Origin: Plazaster borealis
Lineage: Eukaryota > Echinodermata > Asteroidea > Forcipulatida > Labidiasteridae
Reading direction: 5' to 3'
NCBI GenBank assembly: GCA_021014325.1
Contig: CM037467.1
Location: 3,410,001-3,474,000 of the forward strand
Length of the DNA stretch: 64,000 bases
In this document: positions 58,201-64,000 of the stretch, piece by piece
Numbering within the stretch: position 1 is the stretch's first letter
Layout of the letters: every line of letters starts with the position of its first letter
Notes under the pieces: model-generated
The model's database searches: none
Told to the model about the DNA's origin: nothing
The model's input: the letters and a program-made list of their open reading frames with translations, nothing else
Program-made: the position numbers and the translations under genes

Positions 58201-60896
58201 CATGCTCTGAAGGGTCTGAACCCAGTGTGACCTTGACTGTTCCTCTGTTACTTAGAATAAACCATTGGGGGCATTGTAAAATACAATATGTTTTATAAGG
58301 AAGTAAACATGTAAAAGTCTACCTAACATACTTCTGGATAGTTTTGTTTACACTTACTTCATTTTATTACTGGTCATGTTTATAGCCTTTGAGACAGGCA
58401 ATCTAAGGTCGGAATGCAAGGTGATGAACTGTGTTACTGGTAGTTTAGATTATTTACAATGTAACATGTTAGGCCATGTTAGGCCGCCAAAGTTCCTTGG
58501 TTTATTTTTGCCTAAGAACTTGTTTAGACTCTTTTTCACCTTTGCAATACAACAGCCGTTTCTGAATTTTGAAACTTGCTCAGCAAGTGGACTAAAATGA
58601 TACAAATCATTTGTTTTGTCATACATTGCATCAGTATACTCAAATAGCACAATATCTGTGAATAAATATACCTTGGCCAGCCATATTTACATGGCATGGC
58701 GGCCGTCCTGGAAAAAAATAGAAAAAATAGTAAATAGTAAAGCCCTGCCTCCTCCTTTTTTTAAAAAGTCCGAACCAGAAACTCGCTACTTTTGTTACTT
58801 GGCCTTACGCCCACATCCCTGTGTGAATACCTTTTGTACTGAAGGAAATGTATATTTGGTGGAATTATTTGTTACCAGTGCGTTGATTTTCAAGGTAGAA
58901 AAGCTATTTGAGGTAGGTAAAATGCATGCAAAAGTATTAAAAATTAACTACCATGTCTTTAAGTTATAAAAAAAACTATTATTGTTAGCTCACAGTAGTC
59001 AATTCTCATATTGTTTGTATGGTTAAATATTTCTTTGGAAAACATCAGGAAACAAATCTTATTTAATAGGCCTATGAACAAATAATGTTTGCCTACAGAA
59101 AAATAATTTAATTTAAACTAGTGTTGAATGTACATTGGTAGGAAATGGGATGACTGAGACACCATCACTATAGTATCATGCAGATTTATGTTTTCTGATG
59201 AAGTCATCTCATAAATTAGACATAAATGAACTGGGTCCAATTTCACAAAGAGCTAAGATCGATCTTAACTGTGTATCAAATCAATCTTAATTGCTAAGCA
59301 AAATATGATATTTATAACTCATCTTAAGATGAATCTTACTTAGTGCTTTGTGAGCAAAAATCTGCTTTTCGGTATCCACTCGTCATACATAGTGACATCG
59401 CATATGTATGGTATTTCCTAATCCCCAAATAACACTCATGGAAAACACAAGTTATTTTCCCAAGAACTCTGTAACCTGACACTTGATCATGTGGATAAGA
59501 AAATAACATACCACTGTTATTAATCAAACCCTGAAACTGTAAGTTCAAGGGAGGTCCTATGCAGGGTAGGACTACAGGGTGCCAGTGAATATGCAGTGTG
59601 AAAAAGGGACTCTCCTGGCCTTGGGTTACCAGGACTCTCCATTTTCTCAGTTCACAAGACGCGATACTGGGTCGGGCCATCTGGTGTGATTTTCCATTAT
59701 TACTTTAAACCTGCTCAAGTGAGCTGCAGCAGCAGTTTGGTTTCTGTGGTGTCAAATTTGATCAGCTGAATAGAAAGTGATTTAATTAAAGAAACAGCAA
59801 GCATGCATCATCAGGCAATTCTCATACAAAATCAAGCCACATTGAGGTATTATATTATTAATAACAACATTATGCAGTGTTTTTCTTGTTTCTATATAGC
59901 ACTGCTTTTTGCTTCAATTTAAAGAGAGAGAGACAAAAAGAGGAGTCACCTTATCAGCTAAAAATCCTTTCTGTAAACCAGAAACCAGTCACAAGCAAAG
60001 TCAAATAAATGTATACATTTTGTTAAGCCAAGGACTGTACAAATGACTAGTTGACACAAATAAACTAGCCAAGGAACAGTCATCCTTGAGATAAAGATGC
60101 TGAATCCGATTGGTACTTTTTGTTTCTCAACATAAACAATACGGCACTCTCCATCCCTCGAGCTCCGGATGATTTGTTTAAAGGGAAATAACATCTGAGA
60201 TTGTAAATTGCAACCATTTGATAAATGTGCTTTATAAATGCTTGAATTATTATTATTATAAATGGTCTGATTCCCATCTCGTGATAAGTCGAAAAGACAA
60301 TGCTGGTGCGGAAGAAGGCGTTCTTTGAGATTCACATTTTTTGCCATACTTTTAATTTTATTAATTTCTTTACAACGGGGGAAATTCACAACGGGGGAAA
60401 TTCAGACACAATCATTTCTCAGGATGCTTACTAAAATTACCCTCTTTATAAGAAGTAGGCTTTTGGATACAAAATACACAATTTCTTTTCGTGGCAGGCT
60501 AGCCGCTCTAGGCATTTATACCAACAAAAGTATGACCCTAGTATTGACTGCTATTTAAATTAGGTTAAATTCCTTTAATTCTTCAATAAAAAAGGTAATT
60601 AATGTATCAATTATATGGATTTTTTAAAACCATAGTCCCATGCCAAAGCTTTAGTATTCCTTCGATCCCTTCATGGGTGGAGTTTGAATGATGATTGATA
60701 TAGGCCTATCGATAAATTAATTCCCTCATTAAGCCATACTGCAACCGGTAAATACAACTTTCTACACACACCAACACTCAACTCAACTCGAGTGTGGGTA
60801 CGTGCCGCCGGTCTTACCTGGTGCAAGTTTGTCCTGCCCCCAACACGTAGCTGTCAACCAAATCACGCATAAAATGCAGATGCGTCGGACCTTCAT
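25287..60896 (-). CDS. Integrin beta subunit, complete, 22 coding exons
   Basis: Type I membrane receptor chain that pairs with an alpha subunit to bind matrix or cell ligands and link to talin/kindlin and actin. Coding exons in transcript order: 60896-60818, 52306-52218, 47007-46900, 45854-45773, 42279-42148, 40988-40892, 40447-40363, 39622-39536, 38647-38564, 38018-37938, 36898-36785, 35898-35809, 34940-34741, 34322-34238, 32517-32384, 31443-31371, 31034-30831, 29946-29854, 29115-28974, 28294-28190, 26801-26635, 25349-25287. Total 2394 nt, 797 aa plus stop; every junction keeps phase. Order: signal peptide 1-20; PSI domain (CGWC); hybrid; betaA domain from about 134 with MIDAS D144/S146/S148, then N235, D237, P239, E240 and D271; hybrid return; cysteine-rich EGF modules about 465-640; beta-tail; TM about 729-751 with GxxxG; tail with HDRREF, NPIY (780-783) and NPTY (792-795). 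Oddities: ADMIDAS position Asn151 where most have Asp, and a short CDGC loop. Which beta paralogue is unresolved. Confidence 0.96.
25640..26610. other. CpG-richer island in the last integrin intron
   Basis: Within intron 21, CpG dinucleotides are clearly denser than in the flanks. Three adjacent short open frames lie on the plus strand (25660-25929, 26104-26352, 26353-26604); the last is rich in Lys/Arg. None resembles a family I know. Could be a decayed mobile element, a regulatory island or a nested transcript. Confidence 0.35.
27025..27075. repeat. Repeat family B fragment
   Basis: AGCAGTTCTATGAAATTGGGCC marks one end of family B; the other end is degraded. Confidence 0.4.
27221..27569. 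repeat. MITE-like repeat family A copy, integrin intron 20
   Basis: Starts TTTAAAGGTATTGTACACTT and ends TAGTGTACAGGGCCTTTAA, roughly inverse. The interior has AACCTGTGAAAGTTTGAG and AATTGGTCATCGAGG. Confidence 0.65.
28614..28730. mobile_element. Small inverted-repeat element (TTATCACAC ends)
   Basis: Ends TTATCACAC and GTGTGATAA, with ACAAGCGCCAGTG at both ends in the same orientation. An inner perfect 8-bp hairpin CGTCCCAT/ATGGGACG lies at 28663-28685. Confidence 0.5.
28736..28943. mobile_element. 208-bp foldback element next to the integrin exon 19 donor
   Basis: Terminal inverted repeats of 20 nt match at 19 positions (TTATCTTCAAGCAAACTTGA). The right end lies 30 nt inside the intron from the exon 19 donor (28973). 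Confidence 0.7.
29159..29362. mobile_element. 204-bp hAT-type MITE just upstream of integrin exon 19
   Basis: Terminal inverted repeat CAGAGCTGTGTATTGAGAGA continuing to about 25 nt, with flanking 8-bp near-direct repeats AATATTAC (29151-29158) and AATATCAC (29363-29370). End sequence and 8-bp duplication fit the hAT superfamily. It ends 43 nt before the exon 19 acceptor junction (exon starts 29115). Confidence 0.8.
29548..29700 (-). repeat. Repeat family G copy (GGCCTGGAATT type)
   Basis: Inverted relative to 39886-40052. Shares GATTTTCCAATGGAAGTGCC and CTTTGCAAAATGAA. Confidence 0.65.
30290..30561 (+). mobile_element. tRNA-derived SINE with (ATGAA)n tail
   Basis: A-box-like GGTGTAGTGGT (30301-30311) and B-box GGTTCGAATCC (30343-30353) have tRNA spacing. 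A unique body follows, then the 3' tail (AATGA)n. A different family from the SINEs at 4.7 kb. In integrin intron 17. Confidence 0.8.
31070..31200. repeat. Dispersed repeat, partial copy 2
   Basis: Shares AAGATTGAACA, CAGATTTACACATAA and ATTTTTGCCTGAAATG with 2056-2395. Confidence 0.5.
32563..33605. mobile_element. 1,043-bp hAT-like element with GGGCAACC subterminal repeats
   Basis: Terminal inverted repeats CAGGGTGCGAAATTAA are flanked by TTTAAAG on both sides (32556-32562 and 33606-33612). About ten copies of GGGCAACC or its complement cluster inside the two ends, typical of transposase-binding sites. It is CpG-richer than its surroundings. An internal palindrome lies at 32966-33077 with CCCAACTATAG blocks. 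It ends 45 nt upstream of the integrin exon 15 acceptor junction. The duplication seems to be 7 bp, where hAT usually gives 8. No transposase recognised. Confidence 0.8.
33131..33610 (+). other. 159-codon open frame inside the hAT-like element
   Basis: The longest intact plus-strand frame apart from true exons. It covers the right half of the element and runs through its terminal inverted repeat. I recognise no zinc finger, DDE or hAT-dimerisation motif. It may be chance. Confidence 0.25.
33938..34100. repeat. Repeat family B copy
   Basis: Starts TGGGCCCAATTTTATGGCTC and contains GCGCTTACG blocks shared with 35372-35633. Confidence 0.5.
35372..35633. repeat. Repeat family B copy, near-complete
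   Basis: Left end GGGCCAAATTTCATGGCTCG, right end inverse GAGCCATAAAATTGGGCCC. Contains GTGAAATACGC and GCTTACAGTAAGCAGAG. Confidence 0.6.
36377..36748. repeat. MITE-like repeat family A copy, integrin intron 11
   Basis: Starts TTAAAGGCACTGGACACGTT and ends CCAAACGTATCCATTGCCTTTAA. The interior has TTTGAATCTGAGAAAGAC and CTTTCTCAGGCAT hairpin arms. Confidence 0.7.
38749..39103. repeat. Repeat family A subfamily 2 copy
   Basis: The right half closely matches 48253-48716: GACACTGTATTCAGCTGAAA, then a stretch ending TATGACCCTACCTTTAA. Ends in the same CCTTTAA type as family A. Confidence 0.6.
39285..39480. repeat. Repeat family B copy
   Basis: Left end GCGCCCAATTTCATAAAGGC, right end GCAGCGCTATGAAATTTACC. 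Confidence 0.55.
39886..40052 (+). repeat. Repeat family G copy
   Basis: Begins GGCCTGGAATTTCATCTTTG and ends in the inverse GTAATTCCAGGCC. The interior is rich in GGGCA and GAGGCCATGGCCTC, a palindrome-like block. Confidence 0.7.
40590..40735 (-). mobile_element. tRNA-derived SINE, third copy of the 4.7-kb family
   Basis: On the minus strand: GGTTTGAATTTCACC (B-box-like), then TGCCTGTGGAC and CGGAAAGTACTGAGCATA, in the same order as 4660-4921. In integrin intron 6. Confidence 0.6.
41746..42111. repeat. MITE-like repeat family A copy, integrin intron 5
   Basis: Starts TTAAAGGCAGGGTATACTTT and ends CCAAAGGTATACCCTCCCTTTAA. The interior has AATTGTCAAAGACCAGTATC and GATGCCTGAGACCTGAAGC. It ends 37 nt before the exon 5 donor. 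Confidence 0.7.
42825..43143. mobile_element. Repeat family F copy 2
   Basis: Begins CAAGGCTCGAAACTTACAC and ends AATTCAAGCCCTG. Parallel to 20974-21310. A partial copy lies near 49045-49150. Confidence 0.65.
43703..44094. repeat. MITE-like repeat family A copy, integrin intron 4
   Basis: Starts TTAAAGGGATTGTATACGTT and ends CCAAACATGTACAGACCCTTTAA. Best match to the copies at 3649 and 46006. Confidence 0.75.
44094..44346. repeat. Tandem duplication of a ~150-nt unit
   Basis: Two direct copies (44094-44200 and 44243-44346) share AATGAACACGGAAATCT, GATCATCTGCCAGGCAGA and AATAAACTTTTGT. Both encode VDHLPGR then VALNKLL in one frame, but synonymous or coding constraint cannot be judged from two copies. 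Confidence 0.7.
44461..44556. mobile_element. 96-bp MITE with 16-bp perfect inverted ends (family E)
   Basis: Terminal CCATTTTGGGAGTCAA is exactly inverted at 44541-44556. A degraded relative lies at 8955-9062. Confidence 0.7.
44654..45043 (+). other. 129-codon open frame opposite integrin intron 4
   Basis: Long for an AT-rich region. Begins [10 protein letters not shown] and contains a stretch without low complexity up to VYQVYSA, where a GTAAGT donor lies (about 44940). No family recognised. It could be an exon of a nested plus-strand transcript, a mobile-element remnant or chance. Confidence 0.25.
46006..46372. repeat. MITE-like repeat family A copy, integrin intron 3
   Basis: Starts TTTAAAGGGTCTGTACACGT and ends CCAAACATGTACGATACCTTTAA. 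Confidence 0.75.
46431..46740. repeat. Two adjacent repeat family B copies
   Basis: CTGGGCCCAATTTCATAAAG opens the first, and AGGCCCCAATCATCGAGTTG the second. Both carry CTGCTTAGCA or TCTGCTAAGCA blocks. Confidence 0.5.
48253..48716. repeat. Repeat family A subfamily 2 copy, integrin intron 2
   Basis: Starts TTAAAGGTAGGGTAATAGAT and ends ATGACCCTACCTTTAA, an inverted pair. Confidence 0.65.
50432..50575. repeat. Repeat family C copy
   Basis: Inverted blocks CTAGCGGCTGCGGCTGC and GCAGCCGCAGCC flank CACCCATAGCAACATCC. Confidence 0.6.
50858..51332. repeat. Two family G copies in opposite orientation
   Basis: 50858-51015 runs forward and 51080-51250 is inverted, with a trailing fragment to 51332. 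They share CATTGGAAAATCT or its complement and CAAGACCAGGG. As an inverted pair they could fold back on each other in the integrin pre-mRNA. Confidence 0.6.
51606..51807. repeat. Tandem duplication, two ~100-nt units
   Basis: Units 51606-51705 and 51706-51807 share AAGCGATTTTCTAGAAATGC and GTGTGCTTTTTACCCAAAGA-type blocks with few differences. A recent local duplication in integrin intron 2. Confidence 0.85.
52307..60817 (-). other. Integrin beta intron 1 (8.5 kb)
   Basis: The largest intron, from the signal-peptide exon to the PSI exon. It holds a family A copy (54101-54478), a family G-like stretch (about 55080-55390), poly-C/poly-A (55424-55466), poly-G (56216-56236), dense ACATGTAC microsatellite-like runs, and a 16-nt direct repeat near 60373-60404. 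No coding exon seen. Confidence 0.6.
54101..54478. repeat. MITE-like repeat family A copy
   Basis: Starts TAAAGGCAAAGTATACCTTT and ends ACCAAAGGTATAGGCC. Carries CTGTGAAAATTTCATTTC and GTTATGTCCACGCAGG. Confidence 0.7.
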
Positions 60897-63800
60897 CTTA
60901 CAACAAAGTTTTAGTAGTGATCTATATCCTTCTGTATATTCCAAACTACCAGATCATCGAATCTTAATTGTCTACACTCGAGAAACGAGAACAAAATTGC
61001 AGACGAATTCAGTCGTTGACCGTAATTTTGACAATGCGCCCAGCCCAGACACCGCCGGTCTTATTGATTTGATCGTTGCGTTTGTGCGTGTGCTGTGTGT
61101 GGGTTGAGTTGCTTTTGAACATGGGTAGGCACCAGCCTTGAGAATTGTTGTCACTGTGTGATAAATGTTAGCATCCAGTTATCACATAGGGGATGGCATT
61201 TTTGGACGGCTGGACATGAAACACAGGGGTGTGCTCTTTAGTGTGAGTGAAATGGAACGGTGAACAAAGCATGACACCTTTACACAAAATAGCAGGAACT
61301 TTACTTGGGTGACCAATTTGCTTCCGGCACGCTGTGTTTTTGTCACCTCAGAAGCTCTTCACATACATCATAATTGGATATTTTCATAATTTATGGACTG
61401 CGAGATAGACATGATATGAAGAGGGTTATTTTCAAGAACGAAGTCAAATTAAAGATGGGCAGATGTCGGCAATTCTCAGAAAATTGTGGTTGAATAATAA
61501 TGGGAACATGTCATGTGTATGGAATGTGATTGAAATGACCGTTTCGGAAGCAAGTTGAAGATGTTCATGGAAGTGCACACTTTTCTTATAATAATCAAAA
61601 CAGCTTTACACTTAAATGAAATGACATTTTCTCTATGTGTCATTAACGTGGTGTTAATTTCTTCAGCTCGTGCAAGGTTTGATTGGTTTTGCTCGATGAT
61701 CCTATGTCAATAAAAACGATCACACGCAAGTGCTGTACATAACAAGAGGGCGGTGTTTCATTTTGATGTAAGTAAAAGTTCGGCTGCTGCGCGCGTGATT
61801 TTAGTGAACTATCTGCAGTTTCGTGAAGCATCAACACGCAAATTAATTTGTCCTGAGGATTCATGTGTGAATCATGTTTAATGGATGTTTGATATAAACA
61901 ATGGTATCGTTATTGGCACATTATGGAGTCTCCTCTTTTCAAATTTGCAGATGTAGAAACAATAACGCATTATTGTAGTTGAGTTAGGAATGTTATAAAA
62001 CATGCACTTCAATATCGCGATGTTTTTTCTAAAATTACGATGCATCGAAAACGTCCATATTGAGTGTCTTTTTTCGCCTACGATAGCAATAAATTAATTT
62101 GATAGGGGCCTATTTGTTTTCCCTTATTCATACAAATATCATTTTTGCTGCAGGACTTGGACAACATCGGTGCAATCGACTAAAGAGAAATAATATTATC
62201 AACTCAATTTAAAAAAATATTAAAACTTGCAACAACACAGGGATTATCATAATTTTATTATCTTTTCTGGATATCATGAATTAAAACATGCGTGTACGAT
62301 TCAGTAATTACAGCTAGACACTATTATTTAGGGTGCACAACATTGGTTAGATTGAAAATTTATTATAAACGTCAACATAGATGTGCTCATAGGTTTAGTA
62401 AAGAAGATTCATGATCGAAAACTTCCCTTGAAATGAAATGCTACAGTTTTTGAGAATTTACCACAGCAATTATTTTTGATCTTGCGCGTCCAAAACCCGA
62501 TGCTTGAAAATGGGTGAAACACACTTTTTATTCTATACTAGGCTCGTGACTCCAAAAGTGATTGAGCTTAAACTTTCAAATGTTTATTTCATGTATTGGA
62601 GTTGAGGCCTTTGGTCAAATAAAGTGCGGATACTGGTTTGACAATTAGACTATAGTGGCCATCTTTGTTGGGTTCCCTGCTCACACAGTGATAATGAGAA
62701 TGAACCAGAATTTTGTCCCCTTCCAGCCTCAGTTTGGTTACGATGGGATGAATGGCAGAAAAGCAAAATGGCCGCACCATGAAACGTCTGTGTTGTCCTG
62801 GAGGCTACAAAATGGTAGGCCCGGGCCTACCGATGCCGATGCCTTCACAGCATAAACACTCGGCAATCCCGAGTAGCGGATCTGGAATTCCACTATAATA
62901 GGGACTACATGCACTGGATTTATGCTGCAGTTTGTTTTTTATCAGCCCAGTTAAAAAACACCTAATATTCTAAAAAGTAACAAATTGTGTTTAAATCAAT
63001 CAACCGCCTCAATCGATTACGGATATTGCATGAAACTAAGGAACTACCGGTACATAGCTGTGGAAAAACTGCTTATAAATACATGGTAGGCCTAGGCCTA
63101 CCTCTGAAGCTTCATTTATATAAAGCCAAGAAAACAATTTTACAAACAAAACTCGTCTAGAGTTTAGCTGAGCCAGCTTGATACATTCATTGTTTGAAAT
63201 TGTTTGTTTGTTATTGGTGCTTTTATTTTATTATGATTTTTAGGTCTACGAGGACAGTTTCGATTGTTTAGCAGGCCATGAAACATATTAATTCATAGCG
63301 CCATCTGTTGTTGAAAGTGTGAAAAACAGAACGAAAGGTCTTGAAACCAAGACCAGGGTGATGGTTATGTCACAATCTCGACTCTGCCCAATTCAAAGTA
63401 ATGGGTGGTCTTTTAATTATCCGATAATTTCAGGACACATTGGACGCGTTCGTTATCTATTGCTGAATCATTTTCACACCTCAGGCGGAAATGGTTGTCA
63501 ACATTCAAGATAACAATCGTTCTCAAGTGTCTGAAGAGTTTTTCTCCCCACTAAAGACAGGTTGAAGGAAATGAAGCCACGCCCCACTAAATAAGACCCC
63601 CTTCCATATCTTAATTAATCAATTACGCCATCAGATTTGTCGTCAGCGGCGGGGGAGAGTGGTCACCCTTTTTATTATTTTTTTGTATGCGCAGGCTCCA
63701 AAGCTTAGATGCTTAACTTAAAAGTTATAAAGCGCCCTCATTTGGCCAGATGTTTACAATGTTGTCATTTGACGTGCCCACATGCGTTTTTGACATTAGC

Positions 63801-64000
63801 TAGCAGCCAGGGAGCCCCCCGCCAATCTGTGTAAAGAAGACGACTACCACTGGAAAAAAATGTACGTTTCACGAAATTGTTGATCAAAGAAAAGCTTGTC
63901 ATCTCAGGATTTTGCATTTATATGTATTCGTCCGTGTATTAGTGAGTTTCAGGAACATTTTGGAATAAATTACGACTTAAAATTCATGCAGAAACGAGTC
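60897..64000. other. Upstream flank of integrin beta, no gene recognised
   Basis: Begins with the presumed integrin promoter and 5' UTR; no clear TATA box. A dispersed repeat copy lies at 62339-62650 (shared with 2056-2395). The last 300 bases are CpG-richer with one CCAAT (about 63821) and might be the start of a neighbouring promoter. Confidence 0.4.
62339..62650. repeat. Dispersed repeat, copy 3 (shared with 2.1 kb)
   Basis: Shares CATTGGTTAGATTGAAAATT, GATTGAGCTTAAACTTTC and GTGCGGATACTGGT with 2056-2395. Confidence 0.55.

Overview
The window is nuclear DNA from an animal. Three spliced protein-coding genes with consensus GT-AG introns sit in a mass of short dispersed inverted-repeat elements. 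The proteins and the repeat types suggest a marine invertebrate deuterostome, most likely an echinoderm and perhaps a sea star. That placement is inference from general resemblance, not a database match.

Layout. (1) 605-10455, plus strand: PSMC5/Rpt6, the 26S proteasome AAA-ATPase subunit, complete in 11 coding exons (408 aa). (2) 14832-16602, plus strand: a cytochrome b561 family transmembrane ascorbate-dependent oxidoreductase, complete in 4 coding exons (260 aa). A possible 5' UTR exon ends at 14466, and a poly(A) signal lies 51 nt after the stop. (3) 60896 down to 25287, minus strand: an integrin beta subunit, complete in 22 coding exons (797 aa), from signal peptide to the NPxY motifs of the cytoplasmic tail. 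Its first intron is 8.5 kb. I joined all three models by hand, and the reading frame stays open across every junction.

The rest is intergenic or intronic. It holds several families of MITE-like inverted-repeat elements (many copies each), tRNA-derived SINEs, hAT-like elements with terminal inverted repeats, a 406-bp foldback element with a 9-bp target duplication and three internal hairpins, a 41-bp-arm hairpin at 12.4 kb, and an orphan promoter-like cluster of CCAAT boxes at 17.2-17.35 kb. The stretch 18.7-25.3 kb has no recognisable gene and could partly be integrin 3' UTR.

The genes do not form one functional pathway: one acts in protein turnover, one in membrane electron transfer, one in cell adhesion. 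Their linkage is still notable, because human PSMC5, CYB561 and ITGB3 all lie on chromosome 17q. I found no CRISPR array, no bacterial-type operon and no convincing new multi-gene system. The most unusual content is the structured mobile DNA, some of it lying within 50 nt of integrin splice sites.
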